DNA of 64,000 bases from an uncultured Cohaesibacter sp. Its GTDB lineage: Bacteria; Pseudomonadota; Alphaproteobacteria; Rhizobiales; Cohaesibacteraceae. The stretch spans positions 4,142,501 through 4,206,500 of the forward strand of contig NZ_OY781091.1 of assembly GCF_963676275.1 (NCBI RefSeq), written 5' to 3'. Position numbers and translations under genes: made by a program. Of this stretch, positions 20,369 through 31,231 are shown piece by piece (within the stretch, counting starts at the first letter, position 1; each line of letters begins with the position of its first letter). Below the pieces are notes generated by a model, which had not been told where the DNA came from, did not search any database, and worked only from the letters and a program-made list of their open reading frames with translations.

Positions 20369-21613
20369 CTAGCTGCGATAATCGCCATTGATGGAGATAT
20401 AGCCATGGGTCAGATCACAGCTCCAGACCGTCGCCTCGCCCGAGCCAACGCCCAGATCGGTACGGATCTCGATTTCGCCGCCCTTCATATAGGCACTGGC
20501 AGCCGCTTCCGAATAATCAGGGTCACGCATGCCATTGACCGCAAGGCGCATGTCACCGAACCAGATGGCCAGACTGTCGCGATCGGCTTCCTCCCCAGCC
20601 TTGCCCACTGCGGCCACAACGCGCCCCCAGTTGGCGTCTTCACCGGCAGCAGCGGTCTTGACCAGCGGGCTGTTGGCAACGGACAGAGCGACCTTGCGGG
20701 CCGCAGCATCACTGGCCGCCCCGGTGATCGTGATGGTCAGAAACTTGCTCGCGCCCTCACCATCGCGCACCACCATTTTGGCCAGATCCTGCAACAGCGC
20801 GCAGAGCGCCTCAGAAAAGAGTTCGATACGCGGGTCATCCAGTTGGGAAATCTCCGCGCATCCCCTTTTCCTTGCCGCGCCGGAAGCAAAGATCATCAGC
20901 GTGTCACTGGTCGAGGTATCGCTATCCACGGTGATCGCGTTGAAAGATGTATCCACATGACGGGACAACAGTGCCTGCAGAACGTCCGAGGCAACAGGTG
21001 CATCGGTGAAAACAAAGCCCAGCATCGTCGCCATATCAGGCGCAATCATGCCCGAGCCCTTGGCGATGCCATGCAGCGTCACCTCGACACCATCGATATC
21101 AACGCTGGCCGTTGCCACCTTGGGGAAGGTGTCGGTGGTCATGATCGCCCCGACAGCCTCCATCCAGCTGGCATCGGTCTTGCCTGCATCGAAAAGCTCT
21201 GGAAATTTCGCAGCGATCGGAGCCGGATCAAGCGGCTCACCAATCACGCCGGTCGATGCCATGAAGATCTGGGAAGGCTCGGAGCCGCAAATCGCGGCGG
21301 CGGCATCGGCAACAGCCTCAACGGTTTTCACCCCCGCAGAGCCGGTAAAGGCATTGGCATTGGACGCATTGACCACAAGCGCCCGCGCCTTGCCGCCAGC
21401 AAGATGCTGCTTGCACCAGTCGACCGGAGCAGACGGGCATTTGGAACGGGTATAGACCCCGGCAACAGACGTCCCCTCCGCCATCTCGACAACCAGCAGG
21501 TCGTTGCGGCCCTTATATTTGACGCCAGTGGCAGCCACTCCCAGCCGAAAGCCTTCAAGCGCTTCCATTTCAGGATATTCGGTAGGGGCAAAGGGTGAAG
21601 GCTTGAGATCCAT
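20369..21613 (-). CDS. argJ: Bifunctional ornithine acetyltransferase / N-acetylglutamate synthase
   Basis: ArgJ moves the acetyl group from N-acetylornithine to glutamate (and may also use acetyl-CoA), recycling it in arginine synthesis. The 414-residue precursor is expected to cleave itself between Ala195 and Thr196 in the motif PDMATML, which is intact, to give alpha and beta chains. The ATG at 21613 is preferred because GGAAGG lies nine bases upstream; an ATG three codons earlier is too close. A strong minus-strand terminator ends only about 20 bp upstream of this start (see 21632-21680). mutT follows after 11 bp. Confidence 0.96.
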   Translation of the reverse strand: MDLKPSPFAPTEYPEMEALEGFRLGVAATGVKYKGRNDLLVVEMAEGTSVAGVYTRSKCPSAPVDWCKQHLAGGKARALVVNASNANAFTGSAGVKTVEAVADAAAAICGSEPSQIFMASTGVIGEPLDPAPIAAKFPELFDAGKTDASWMEAVGAIMTTDTFPKVATASVDIDGVEVTLHGIAKGSGMIAPDMATMLGFVFTDAPVASDVLQALLSRHVDTSFNAITVDSDTSTSDTLMIFASGAARKRGCAEISQLDDPRIELFSEALCALLQDLAKMVVRDGEGASKFLTITITGAASDAAARKVALSVANSPLVKTAAAGEDANWGRVVAAVGKAGEEADRDSLAIWFGDMRLAVNGMRDPDYSEAAASAYMKGGEIEIRTDLGVGSGEATVWSCDLTHGYISINGDYRS

Positions 21614-21631
21614 TGCAAGCATCCTTCCAGA

Positions 21632-21680
21632 TAAAAAAAGGGAACGCATCCATGGCGTTTGGCCATATTGATGCATTCCC
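21632..21680 (-). terminator. Intrinsic terminator just upstream of argJ
   Basis: On the minus strand GGGAATGCATC pairs with GATGCGTTCCC (one G-U pair), with an inner ATGGC/GCCAT pairing, and TTTTTTT follows. It lies after the parvulin gene and directly before the argJ ribosome-binding site. Confidence 0.85.
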
Positions 21681-21804
21681 TGCATAAACTGTCATCTGAG
21701 CAATTGCCAGCCCAATTTACCAATTATTCGCTGACTTGGCGCCGATCAATCAACAACCGAGCGGCGCCATTCTCATTCAGATTTCAATTTCTTGCGGCGA
21801 TGGC

Positions 21805-22629
21805 CTATTCCGGCATCTTGATGTCGGCATCCTTGCGCAAGCCATCAAGCAAGGTCTGGAATTTCTGCTGTGCAACGAAGGCACGAAGATTGGGCTTCAC
21901 CGATTCAAGGGTCGGCTTGGGCGCATCACGCTTGTCCTCAACCAGAATGACATGCCAGCCGAAATCCGATTTCACCGGCTGTTCGGTATATTTGCCCTTT
22001 TCCAGCGCGAAAGCGGCCGCTTCGAAGGAAGGCACCATCTGCCCCTGACCGAAATAACCCAGATCACCACCCTGAGAGCCGGATGGACCGGTGGATTTTT
22101 CCTTGGCCAGCTCGGCAAAGTCCGCACCGCCATCAAGCTGTTTGATGATTTCCTTGGCTTCATCCTCGGTTTTCACCAGAATATGCCGTGCCTTCACTTC
22201 CTGACGGGCTGGCAGAGCACCGATCTGCTCGTCATAGACGGCCTGAAGGTCGGCGTCGGTGATGGCTTCATCCACATTCTTGCGGAAAAACTCGGTCTGC
22301 AAGGCCCGCTTCTTCAGAAATTCGGCCTGCTCCTTGAAACTGTCCGACTGATCGAGCCCCTGTTTGACAGCAGCCTGAGAAACCAGTTCCATGTTGACAA
22401 GCATGGTCGTCAGGGCTTCCTGCTTCTGCTCGGGCGTCATTTTATCGGTTTGCGGACCGAGCTGATCAGCAATGAAGTCAAACTCGCCAGCGGTGATTTG
22501 CTTGCCATTCACTGTGGCAATCACACGATCGGCTCCCCCGTCCTGAGCCATAGCTCCCGGCATGGCAGCCAGCATGAAGAGCGAAGCCGCTGCGGCCACT
22601 GCAGAGCGTTGAAAATAGGCACGAACCAT
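21805..22629 (-). CDS. Periplasmic peptidyl-prolyl cis-trans isomerase, parvulin type
   Basis: A SurA/PrsA-like folding factor of 274 residues. The signal peptide (MVRAYFQRSAVAAAASLF..., likely cleaved after AMA at about residue 28) sends it to the periplasm. An N-terminal chaperone region follows (about 35-135), then a PpiC rotamase domain (about 140-235) that begins KARHILVKTEDEA and includes GGDLGYFGQGQM and SDFGWHVI. It diverges from secA, a linkage widespread in Hyphomicrobiales and fitting for a factor that handles exported proteins. Its transcript ends at the terminator at 21632-21680. Confidence 0.93.
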   Translation of the reverse strand: MVRAYFQRSAVAAAASLFMLAAMPGAMAQDGGADRVIATVNGKQITAGEFDFIADQLGPQTDKMTPEQKQEALTTMLVNMELVSQAAVKQGLDQSDSFKEQAEFLKKRALQTEFFRKNVDEAITDADLQAVYDEQIGALPARQEVKARHILVKTEDEAKEIIKQLDGGADFAELAKEKSTGPSGSQGGDLGYFGQGQMVPSFEAAAFALEKGKYTEQPVKSDFGWHVILVEDKRDAPKPTLESVKPNLRAFVAQQKFQTLLDGLRKDADIKMPE

Positions 22630-22896
22630 CTGTATCTTTCCTATCCTTGTTCACTTTGGAACGAAAAAACTATAAAAACTGCCTCTCATGTGACCTACCC
22701 GCCTTTCTTGGCGTTGACAAGACAAAGGCCCAATCTTATCTGTCAGCCGTGCAGTTTATTGCCAATCAGGTTATCTGACTGTTGACATTCATGTAAAAGT
22801 CGAGACTGTGTCTCCGCGGCCTAGTCTCGCCGCAATTGCGTTACAAATAAGGCCGTCACAAAAATGTGGGGGCATTTTCAAGGAAGGATCCGGTCT

Positions 22897-25575
22897 ATGG
22901 CTGGTCTTGGAGCTATCGCTCGCAAACTCTTTGGAACGGCAAATGATCGTCGCATCAAGGGGTATCGTCCCACAGTCGCCGCCATCAACGCGCTGGAAGA
23001 TGAATATTCCCAGCTCTCCGATGAGGCCTTGCGCAACAAGACCGTGGAGTTCCGTGAACAACTGGCCAACGGAGAAAAGCTTGATAATCTGCTTGTACCT
23101 GCGTTTGCCACAGTAAGAGAAGCCGCCAAGCGCACGCTGGGTCAGCGCCATTATGATGTGCAGCTGATCGGCGGCATGGTCCTCAATGACGGTGCCATTG
23201 CAGAAATGCGCACCGGTGAAGGCAAGACGCTGGTGGCCACGCTCGCCGGTTATCTCAACGCGCTCGGGGGCAAGGGCGTGCATGTGGTGACCGTCAACGA
23301 CTATCTGGCCAAGCGCGACGCCGACTGGATGGGGCAGGTCTACCGCTTCCTCGGCCTGACCACCGGTGTCATCATTCATGGCCTGAATGACATGGAACGC
23401 AAGGCCGCCTATGCCGCTGACGTAACCTACGGCACCAACAACGAATTCGGCTTCGACTATCTGCGCGACAATATGAAATATGATCTCGAGCAGATGGTGC
23501 AGCGCGGGCACAACTTCGCCATTGTCGACGAGGTCGACTCCATTCTGGTTGACGAAGCCCGCACGCCGCTGATCATCTCCGGCCCGCTTGATGATCGCTC
23601 GGAAATGTACAACACCATCGACAAGTTCATTCCGCAGCTGAGCCCGGAACATTACGAGGTCGATGAAAAGCAGAAAACGGCAACCTTCACCGAAGAAGGC
23701 ACCGAATTTGTCGAAAAGATTCTGGCAGAAGCCGGCATGCTGCAGGGCGAGTCGCTCTACGATATCGAGAATGTGACCATCGTTCACCATCTCAATCAGG
23801 CCCTGCGCGCCCATCTGCTGTTTGCCCGTGACAAGGACTATATCGTCAAGAATAACGAAGTCGTCATCATTGACGAATTCACCGGCCGCATGATGGAAGG
23901 CCGCCGCTATTCGGACGGTCTGCATCAGGCTCTGGAAGCCAAGGAACATGCTGCCATCCAGCCGGAAAACCAGACTCTGGCATCCGTTACCTTCCAGAAT
24001 TATTTCCGCCTCTATGACAAGCTCTCTGGCATGACCGGCACAGCCCTGACCGAAGCGGAAGAATTCATGGACATCTACAGCCTCGAAGTCATCGAGGTTC
24101 CGACCAACCTGCCGATCCAGCGCGTGGACGAAGACGACGAGGTCTATCGCACCCTGCGCGAGAAGGATGATGCGCTGGTCACGCTGATGAAGGATTGCGT
24201 CGAACGCAACCAGCCAGCCCTTGTCGGCACCACCTCGATCGAGCGGTCCGAAGAGCTGTCCGCCCGCCTCAAGAAGGAAAAGATCCCTCATCAGGTGCTC
24301 AATGCCCGCTTCCATGAGCAGGAAGCCATCATCGTGGCACAGGCAGGCAGCCCCGGCGCCATCACCATCGCCACCAACATGGCCGGTCGCGGTACCGATA
24401 TCCAGCTTGGCGGCAACCTCGACATGCGCATCGCGCAGGAAGTTCCCGAAGAGCTGGAGGGTGAAGAGCGCCAGAAGCTGATCGACAAGATCAAGGCTGA
24501 CATCGAAGAGAAGAAGCAGAAGGCGCTGGAAGCTGGCGGCCTTTATGTCATCGGCACCGAACGCCACGAGAGCCGCCGCATTGACAACCAGTTGCGCGGC
24601 CGTTCCGGTCGTCAGGGCGACCCGGGGCATTCCAAATTCTTCCTCTCGCTGGAAGATGACCTGATGCGCATCTTCGGTTCCGACCGCATGGACGGCATGT
24701 TGCAGAAGCTGGGCCTGAAGGAAGGCGAAGCCATCATCCATCCATGGATCAACAAGGCGCTTGAGAAGGCTCAGAAGAAGGTCGAGGCGCGCAACTTCGA
24801 CATTCGTAAGAATCTGCTCAAATTCGACGACGTGATGAATGACCAGCGCAAGGTGATCTTTGACCAGCGCGTCGACCTGATGAAGGACGACAATGTCGCC
24901 GAAACAATCGCCGACATGCGCCACGAGGTTGTCGAAGACATCGTTGCCAAGCATATTCCAGAGCGCGCCTATGCCGAGCAGTGGGATGTGGAAGGACTGC
25001 ACAAGGAAGTGCAGGAAATTCTCAATCTCGACGTGCCGGTCAAGGAATGGGCCAAGGAAGAAGGCATCGCGGACGAGGAAATCATCGAACGCCTGCAGAA
25101 GGCAGCCGATGAATCTGCCGCCGCAAAAACCGCCAACTTCACCCCGGACCTGATGCGTCAGGTCGAGAAATCGGTCCTGTTGCAGATCCTCGACCATCTC
25201 TGGCGCGAGCATCTGGTTGCCCTTGACCATCTACGCAATGTCATCGGTTATCGCGGCTATGGCCAGCGCGACCCGCTGCAGGAATACAAGACCGAGAGCT
25301 TCGAGCTGTTTCAGGCCATGATGGACAATATGCGCCGTATGGTCACCCAGCAACTGGCCCATGTCCAGCTGCGTCAGGAAGAGCCAAACCCGTTCGAGCA
25401 GAAAGAACTGCCGGAAATGCATGAACAGCATGCAAATCCCAATACGGGCGAGAATGAAGCCATTCCGGAAGACGCATCAGCACCGCATAATGCATTTGGC
25501 AAGGTTCCGCGCAACGCCCCCTGCCCTTGCGGTTCCGGAAAGAAATACAAGCATTGCCACGGCAAGCTGAGCTGA
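22897..25575 (+). CDS. secA: Protein translocase ATPase SecA
   Basis: SecA is the motor that drives unfolded proteins through the SecYEG channel. The 892-residue product shows Walker A GEGKT at residues 107-111, a [15 protein letters not shown] Walker B region, a preprotein cross-linking domain, the second nucleotide-binding fold with [10 protein letters not shown], and the C-terminal zinc-binding tail [14 protein letters not shown], which binds SecB. The ATG at 22897 follows AGGAAGG by nine bases; an upstream ATG at 22864 adds an unrelated 11 residues. The gene is monocistronic with a strong terminator. Confidence 0.98.
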   Translation: MAGLGAIARKLFGTANDRRIKGYRPTVAAINALEDEYSQLSDEALRNKTVEFREQLANGEKLDNLLVPAFATVREAAKRTLGQRHYDVQLIGGMVLNDGAIAEMRTGEGKTLVATLAGYLNALGGKGVHVVTVNDYLAKRDADWMGQVYRFLGLTTGVIIHGLNDMERKAAYAADVTYGTNNEFGFDYLRDNMKYDLEQMVQRGHNFAIVDEVDSILVDEARTPLIISGPLDDRSEMYNTIDKFIPQLSPEHYEVDEKQKTATFTEEGTEFVEKILAEAGMLQGESLYDIENVTIVHHLNQALRAHLLFARDKDYIVKNNEVVIIDEFTGRMMEGRRYSDGLHQALEAKEHAAIQPENQTLASVTFQNYFRLYDKLSGMTGTALTEAEEFMDIYSLEVIEVPTNLPIQRVDEDDEVYRTLREKDDALVTLMKDCVERNQPALVGTTSIERSEELSARLKKEKIPHQVLNARFHEQEAIIVAQAGSPGAITIATNMAGRGTDIQLGGNLDMRIAQEVPEELEGEERQKLIDKIKADIEEKKQKALEAGGLYVIGTERHESRRIDNQLRGRSGRQGDPGHSKFFLSLEDDLMRIFGSDRMDGMLQKLGLKEGEAIIHPWINKALEKAQKKVEARNFDIRKNLLKFDDVMNDQRKVIFDQRVDLMKDDNVAETIADMRHEVVEDIVAKHIPERAYAEQWDVEGLHKEVQEILNLDVPVKEWAKEEGIADEEIIERLQKAADESAAAKTANFTPDLMRQVEKSVLLQILDHLWREHLVALDHLRNVIGYRGYGQRDPLQEYKTESFELFQAMMDNMRRMVTQQLAHVQLRQEEPNPFEQKELPEMHEQHANPNTGENEAIPEDASAPHNAFGKVPRNAPCPCGSGKKYKHCHGKLS

Positions 25576-25602
25576 TTAACAGCTCAGCCACTGTCACCAT
25601 CA

Positions 25603-25640
25603 AATCCCGCCAGAGCCTGCTGCCCTGGCGGGATTTTTTT
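25603..25640 (+). terminator. Intrinsic terminator after secA
   Basis: AAATCCCGCCAG pairs with CTGGCGGGATTT and is followed by a T run. Confidence 0.9.
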
Positions 25641-26003
25641 GCCGCAACGCTGCCCCAGCAAACGCGCCATACAAACGTGCCCCCTACAAGCAGAACACGC
25701 CGGAATGCCCCATTCAAAGCGACCCTCTGGCAATCTGCCGAGATGTTGGTTCGAGCAAAAATACAAGTATAAAAAATACCATTATTGTAGCATTTACCAC
25801 AAAATCAGAAGATCAGAAAGAAATTCAACCCAAGTTACGTAAAATCACGCTCTGAAACCATAAAATACATAAGCATTTCTACGGTAAAGAAAAAATTTAG
25901 ACAGAAGGGACAAATAAATACTCTGTTAATAGCAAACTGCTACAAATAGTTGCGTAATTCAGAGCAACCCGCAGAGTAAAATGAGCTATATATTGGAGCC
26001 AAT
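25641..26003. other. Intergenic region between secA and the PAS gene
   Basis: About 360 bp. The last 240 bp are very AT-rich and probably contain the promoter of the PAS/chemoreceptor pair. No gene or RNA could be supported. Confidence 0.5.
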
Positions 26004-26528
26004 ATGTCCAAGACCATTGCCTTGACGGGGAATGAGCGCTTCTTTGACGAATCCAAGATCATCGTGTCAAAAACAGATCTCAAAGGACGCGTGACCTATT
26101 GCAATCTTCAGTTCGTGGAGATTTGCGGCTATTCCGAAAAGGAAATGCTCGGTCAACCCCACAATATCATCCGCCATCCCGACATGCCCCGCTGCGTTTT
26201 TGAATTGATGTGGGACACCATTCAGGCCGATCAGGAAATTTTCGCCTATGTCGTCAATCGCTGCAAAAATGGCGATCACTACTGGGTGAATGCGCATATC
26301 ACGCCAAGTCACGATGCAACCGGCAAGATCATCGGCTACCATTCCAATCGCCGGGTTCCCGACCGGGACAAGATCAACAATGCGATCATTCCTCTCTACA
26401 AGAAATTGCTTGATGTGGAACAGGCCCATGCCAATCGCAAGGAAGGCATGAAGGCTTCCCGCGCCATGCTCAACGATGTCTTCCAGTCGCAGGGCATGCA
26501 GTATGACGAATTCATAGCAAGATTATAG
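26004..26528 (+). CDS. Aer-like PAS domain protein
   Basis: A soluble single-domain sensor of 174 residues. The PAS domain (about 20-125) resembles the N-terminal domain of the E. coli aerotaxis receptor Aer. Shared segments are GQPHNIIRHPDMP, with the Arg-His-Pro-Asp involved in FAD binding in Aer, and CKNGDHYWVNAH. In Aer this domain is fused to a HAMP and signalling region; here it ends after a short helix (KEGMKASRAMLNDVF) and stops. A soluble chemoreceptor gene starts 52 bp downstream, so the two proteins may work together as a split redox or energy receptor. FAD rather than haem as cofactor is inference. GGAG lies five bases before the ATG. Confidence 0.87.
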   Translation: MSKTIALTGNERFFDESKIIVSKTDLKGRVTYCNLQFVEICGYSEKEMLGQPHNIIRHPDMPRCVFELMWDTIQADQEIFAYVVNRCKNGDHYWVNAHITPSHDATGKIIGYHSNRRVPDRDKINNAIIPLYKKLLDVEQAHANRKEGMKASRAMLNDVFQSQGMQYDEFIARL

Positions 26529-26580
26529 CACCAACAACTGCTCCCCCCCATTTTGACTGCCCCTTTGCAGAGACCATATT

Positions 26581-27732
26581 ATGTTGAAAAATCAATATAA
26601 ATCCGCCATTTTGAAGGCTATTGATGTTGTTGAGGCTGTCGCCGATGGCGATTTTGAAAAGCGCATCATCAACATCACCGAGAAGGGGGATGCCGCCCGC
26701 CTGCTCCATGGTATCAACGATCTCATTGACCGCTCGGACGCCTATCTCAGAGAGTCGAGTGCATCGCTGGAATATATCGCCCGGAATAAATATTTCCGCC
26801 GCATCTCGGAAAAAGGCATGAATGGCAGCTTTGCCTCGGCCAGCCGCACCGTCAACACCGCCATGGACACCATGTCAGACAAGGTACAGGATTTCGGCGA
26901 AGCGGTTCAGCATTTCGAGGACCAGATGAGCAGCATCGTCCAGATCGTCGCAGCAGCGGCGGTAGAGCTGGAAGCATCAGCCGGTTCGATGAACCAGATC
27001 GCCAACACATCCAGCGGCCAAGCAAGCATCGTCCAGCAGGCTTCCGAGCAAACCTCAAGCAATGTCAGTGCGGTTGCCGCAGCCACAGAGCAATTGACCA
27101 ACTCCATCAGCGAGATCAATCAGCAGGTCATGCGATCGGCCAAGCACAGCGAGGAAGCCGTCAAGGAAGTCAGACAGACCAGCGAAGATCTCAAGGGACT
27201 TTCCGTCGCCGCCGACAGCATCGGCGCGATCATGTCGCTCATCTCGGACATTGCCGACCAGACCAACCTGCTGGCGCTGAACGCGACCATTGAGGCAGCC
27301 CGCGCGGGCGAAGCCGGTAAGGGCTTCGCTGTGGTGGCCAATGAGGTCAAGGCTCTGGCCACCCAGACCAGCAAGGCCACAAGCGACATTGGCCAGCAGA
27401 TCGCCCGCATTCAGGAAGCCAGCAAAAATGCCGTGACCTCCTTTGACGGCATTGAGCGCACGGTCGCCAGCACAAAGGAAATTGCCTCCGCCATTGCCGC
27501 GGCCGTGGAAGAACAGAGCACAGCCTCCAACGAAATAGCCCGCAGCATCGAGGAAGCATCTGTCGGCAGCGCCGAGGTTACCGGCAACATCACCTCTGTC
27601 AGCCAAAGCATCATCGAGGCCTCCAATGCCGCCAATGACGTGCATCATGCCTCTCGCGAACTGGCCACAAATGGCGAAAAGCTCAAGAGTGGTATCGACA
27701 ATTTCCTGTTTGAAGTGCGCAAGATCATCTAG
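26581..27732 (+). CDS. Soluble methyl-accepting chemotaxis protein
   Basis: A 383-residue chemoreceptor without any membrane segment. Residues 1-110 are helical and look like tandem HAMP-like repeats ([17 protein letters not shown]; then [19 protein letters not shown]). The rest is the cytoplasmic signalling hairpin with [20 protein letters not shown] at the tip (near residue 228) and an [17 protein letters not shown] return helix. With no sensory domain of its own, it probably takes input from the Aer-like PAS protein encoded 52 bp upstream. A terminator follows at 27781-27805. Confidence 0.92.
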   Translation: MLKNQYKSAILKAIDVVEAVADGDFEKRIINITEKGDAARLLHGINDLIDRSDAYLRESSASLEYIARNKYFRRISEKGMNGSFASASRTVNTAMDTMSDKVQDFGEAVQHFEDQMSSIVQIVAAAAVELEASAGSMNQIANTSSGQASIVQQASEQTSSNVSAVAAATEQLTNSISEINQQVMRSAKHSEEAVKEVRQTSEDLKGLSVAADSIGAIMSLISDIADQTNLLALNATIEAARAGEAGKGFAVVANEVKALATQTSKATSDIGQQIARIQEASKNAVTSFDGIERTVASTKEIASAIAAAVEEQSTASNEIARSIEEASVGSAEVTGNITSVSQSIIEASNAANDVHHASRELATNGEKLKSGIDNFLFEVRKII

Positions 27733-27780
27733 CTTTTCGAAATGAATGCACATCCCGCGCATTTAGATGGCAAACAGACA

Positions 27781-27805
27781 AAACCCCGGCTCGACCGGGG
27801 TTTTT
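27781..27805. terminator. Intrinsic terminator between convergent chemoreceptor genes
   Basis: AAACCCCGG and CCGGGGTTTTT form a hairpin with a 5-base loop. The A run and T run allow termination from both sides. Confidence 0.88.
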
Positions 27806-27829
27806 CAATGCAATGGTGACAAGCCTTTT

Positions 27830-29827
27830 CTAGGCCGCACTCGCCCCCAGCCTTGAGAGCTTTTCGAGCTGCTTCTGCACAAGCTCTGAAGATGTCACCT
27901 GCGCCTCGACAATATCGCCAAGCTCATTCAGCGTCTTGTCGATCCCGTCTGGCTGGGCAATCATGTCATCAATCTTCTGGATTGTGGACTTATACAAATC
28001 CCCTTCATCGACAAATTTCTGCCGCGTCTGCTCGATCAGTTGCCCAAGCGCAGCCAGAGCCCCTTCCATGTCTCCGATGGTTTCTTCCGTATGCACCAGC
28101 GTGGATTTGGTGTCACCGGCAAGCTGTTTTACCTCAGACGCCACCACGGCAAATCCCCGCCCGGACTGCCCGGCTCTGGCAGCCTCAATGGTCGCATTCA
28201 GCGCCAGCAGGTTGGTCTGCCCGGTAATGCCGTCAATCACGCTCAGAATGTCTCTCAGACCCTTCATCGAACCTGAAAGATGTTCAAACTGGGCAGACAG
28301 GTCGGCAGCATCATCTCCCTCTTTGCCGCTCCCATTGCCTGGCCCGTCACTGACGCCGGAAATGGAAGAACGGATCGAATAGAGCGAGTCGCGCATATGA
28401 CGCGTATTGGCCAGAACCGACTGTATCTCGCCTACATGCGCAAACTGTTCCGACATGGTGTCGATAATCTTCGAGCGCACCAGATTGATCATTTCGGCAC
28501 TCGCAAGGCGGCATCGGGTAAAATAGTTGGCAAAGCGGGAATAATGGATCGTGAAATTTTTCAGATATTCATCTTCGAAAGCATCGGCCTTGTCTTCAAA
28601 AAAGACGATGGCACTGAGCGTTTCATTGACATTGATCCCGAACAATTCACCGAAGGTTGAGAAGCCCGCGACAGGCATCGACCATGCTCCCGAAAGGGCA
28701 GAAGTGGATTTGTCATTATTCAGACGCCGCAATATGCAATCATTCAACAAGGCCCCCAATGGCTTCGGCTTTCCTTTGAGAAACGCCCCCAGATCATTCC
28801 GGGTCTGTTGTGCAAAATCTGTCGTCTCAAGCAAAAAGAGCTCGTCACCGGGATTGATGTCACAATAGAAGGCAACCTCGCCCTCATCCGCCTTGATCGC
28901 CGCGACCGAGCGAACAAAGATCTCGCCATCAATTTCGATGCCAAAGCTTTTGCCCGCCAGACTTTCACCAATCCGGTCAACGGGTACCCTGAAATGCTGC
29001 GCCAATCGCTCCAGAAAGGGCTCGACATCACCACTCGCCCGATCGACCACGCTGCGCACCACGCGCAAATTCGGATCGGCATCGGCAATCAGGAAGGAGG
29101 CATTGCTCCTCTTGAAATTCTGGCTCTTGAATACCCCGTATTTTCGCCCCTTCGCCATGCGCGCAAATATGATCACCGCATGATTCTGGAGCACCTGAGC
29201 ACCATCAGAAATCTTGGTTTCGATGAAATCCAGTTTGCCCCCCGCGGAGCCACCAATGAACAGACATGGAAATTTGCCGCTCTGGTAAACCGCTTCCATC
29301 AGATAATTTTCCGAGGCGGACAGCCCGTCAATGAAAGTCAGCGCAAAGACTTCCTGAGGACGAATGGAAAAGGGAACTCGGATCCGCCCCAGATCCTGCG
29401 CAATGGCGTTGATCCGTTGCGCGCGGCTCTTGCTCGATTTACCAGATCGGATATCCTCATTTTGCAAGGCAACCTTGTGAACAGACACTTCCGCCAACAG
29501 ATCGGGCGGGAAGATCTGTATGGTCAGGCTGTCCCATGCTCCGGATGCGTTGCGATATAATGCGCCATCAGAACAGTTGCAAAGCTCGCCAGCAGTCATC
29601 ACGCCGATAAGCCTTGTGCCTCCCGCCATTTCATTCAGGCGACGAACAATGGCATCAAAATCGAGATGCGGAGAAATATAGGCAATTGCCAAAGGCGCCT
29701 GCCCTGCTGGAAACCTAAAGCTATCGGCATTGAGCTTGGACAGAGACCTGTTTGTTTCTACAACTCGAACAAACTCAGCGGTATCCACGAGCATATCTTC
29801 CGAAGGAATATGGATCATCCCGTCCAA
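27830..29827 (-). CDS. FIST domain cytoplasmic methyl-accepting chemotaxis protein
   Basis: A 665-residue soluble receptor. Residues about 45-240 match the FIST N domain ([28 protein letters not shown]) and about 250-395 the FIST C domain ([12 protein letters not shown]-type strand, here [14 protein letters not shown]). FIST is a sensory module proposed to bind small molecules such as amino acids. The C-terminal 230 residues are a chemoreceptor signalling hairpin with [20 protein letters not shown] (near residue 535). There is no signal peptide or membrane segment, so the ligand would be cytoplasmic. The start is uncertain: TTG at 29827 has GAGG six bases upstream, while the ATG at 29818 has no well-placed site. 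Confidence 0.88.
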   Translation of the reverse strand: MDGMIHIPSEDMLVDTAEFVRVVETNRSLSKLNADSFRFPAGQAPLAIAYISPHLDFDAIVRRLNEMAGGTRLIGVMTAGELCNCSDGALYRNASGAWDSLTIQIFPPDLLAEVSVHKVALQNEDIRSGKSSKSRAQRINAIAQDLGRIRVPFSIRPQEVFALTFIDGLSASENYLMEAVYQSGKFPCLFIGGSAGGKLDFIETKISDGAQVLQNHAVIIFARMAKGRKYGVFKSQNFKRSNASFLIADADPNLRVVRSVVDRASGDVEPFLERLAQHFRVPVDRIGESLAGKSFGIEIDGEIFVRSVAAIKADEGEVAFYCDINPGDELFLLETTDFAQQTRNDLGAFLKGKPKPLGALLNDCILRRLNNDKSTSALSGAWSMPVAGFSTFGELFGINVNETLSAIVFFEDKADAFEDEYLKNFTIHYSRFANYFTRCRLASAEMINLVRSKIIDTMSEQFAHVGEIQSVLANTRHMRDSLYSIRSSISGVSDGPGNGSGKEGDDAADLSAQFEHLSGSMKGLRDILSVIDGITGQTNLLALNATIEAARAGQSGRGFAVVASEVKQLAGDTKSTLVHTEETIGDMEGALAALGQLIEQTRQKFVDEGDLYKSTIQKIDDMIAQPDGIDKTLNELGDIVEAQVTSSELVQKQLEKLSRLGASAA

Positions 29828-30283
29828 AACGCACCTCTTTTACTTGAATAAACACAAAAGAAGCAATAATAAAAATATATGATTATTTGATTAACTAGAC
29901 ATAGTCGCCAGAATATATCGAAGAAAATGGGACTAATTGGCAATTTTTCCAAGATCTTTTCTATAAACTCTATTCCAATAGAAAATCACATGGGCGCTTA
30001 GCATCCAGCCTCTCCTTGGAGGGGTACTGCCGCCAGCCTGCCACTTGCCAGTCCCTTGACAGTTCCCATTCCTGAAGCCCCTTGAAGGACCGTCACCACC
30101 CTCTCCTAGGCGAATATGCACAAAGCTTTCAGAAACAGCCGCTTTTCGATTGCACCTGCCGAGCGCATCCGCTAAGAAAGCGCTCATATATGATGCGTGT
30201 CTTCAAGCCGTCACAAATGTCCTTTGCCAAAAAGCTATTCGCAAAGGCACACAGGGAAACCGACAGCCTGGAAACCACCAGAT
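29828..30283. other. Intergenic region between the FIST receptor and tRNA-Arg
   Basis: About 455 bp. The part nearest the FIST gene is AT-rich and should contain its promoter. The part nearest the tRNA should contain the tRNA promoter. I see no gene; open frames here lack a ribosome site or family similarity. Confidence 0.5.
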
Positions 30284-30374
<91 letters not shown>

Positions 30375-30451
30375 ATATTGGATTTTTCAGAAACCTATTA
30401 TTTCTGTTAGATCGAGCAGATCGCCAGATTACGCCCAAATATTCAGAAATT

Positions 30452-30470
30452 CCGTACAAATCGCGTACAG
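30452..30470 (+). repeat. Putative integrase arm-type site, left copy
   Basis: CCGTACAAATCGCGTACAG contains two CGTACA units 11 bp apart. An 18/19 match lies at 34179-34197. Both start exactly 92 bp after the CCA end of their tRNA copy. Arm-type binding for a lost integrase is inference. Confidence 0.5.
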
Positions 30471-30744
30471 TAAACAGAATTGCCCACGGCAAAACCGGTC
30501 CAACCCCACCACTCGCAAGGCGGTATCTGTGGCGCAATATCCTTCCGCATTTCCGTCGTCCGAATGAAGCACGCTGCTTTTATCAACCTGACGGCAGGAA
30601 TTTCGATAATCTTCCGTCATAAGGTGATGGCTTCCGACAAACCTTGGATTGTTCAGGAGACTTGAATTGATCGAAAGATGGTCACAGAATGGGATAGTCT
30701 CGCACGCACGTCAAAGGGCTGTTTCGCAGAGAGGTTCTTCAAAC

Positions 30745-31089
30745 ATGTCCACGCCATTCGATAGCAACAATCAGATTATATCGGCACAAGCCTTCGCTAC
30801 GAGACTTGGCATCACTCAGGCCAAATTGGCCAAGTTGACCGGCATTGATCGACGTTCATTCTATAGGCAATCCGGCTTACGAAAACTTGATGAAGCAGTT
30901 CGCCCATTAATGAGCATTCTCAACCTAGCAAGCGAGATGACTGGGTCCGATCAGCGTGCGGCCCTTTGGTTTAAACATCAACCAATTCCTGGTTGGGCCG
31001 GAAAAACTGCGTTTGATTTGGTGTTGGAGCGCAAATCTGACAGAGTTCTTGCCTATTTGAAGTCGGTCCAATCCAGTGTCTATTCATAA
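30745..31089 (+). CDS. Xre/MbcA/ParS-like antitoxin, orphan
   Basis: A 114-residue DNA-binding protein. The N-terminal part is a helix-turn-helix (QAFATRLGITQAKLAKLTGI), and the C-terminal 55 residues resemble the toxin-binding domain of Xre/MbcA/ParS antitoxins (ALWFKHQPIPGWAGKTAFDL, ending in LKSVQSSVYS). Such genes usually precede a RES-domain toxin. Here only about 100 bp of non-coding sequence follows before the IS3 element, and no RES gene is seen, so it is an orphan or the toxin has been lost. The ATG at 30745 is preferred over the long upstream extension because similarity starts here, though the ribosome site is weak (GAGAGG, 10 bases away). Confidence 0.7.
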   Translation: MSTPFDSNNQIISAQAFATRLGITQAKLAKLTGIDRRSFYRQSGLRKLDEAVRPLMSILNLASEMTGSDQRAALWFKHQPIPGWAGKTAFDLVLERKSDRVLAYLKSVQSSVYS

Positions 31090-31231
31090 GTGGATCTGCA
31101 ATGTACAGATTGGCATATTCCTAACCAGATCTCATTGAGGCCCTGTTCCGTCTCAGCACCTATGGGACAGATTGGATTGATTTGACAAAGGAGGATTTTG
31201 GCTCATCGTAGCTCTATCAAAGGAAGCGAAG

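Noticed and set aside
22789-25230. 813-codon open frame on the minus strand opposite secA
   Set aside because: It lies entirely over the well-supported secA gene, its composition is what the reverse strand of GC-biased codons gives, and it matches no family.
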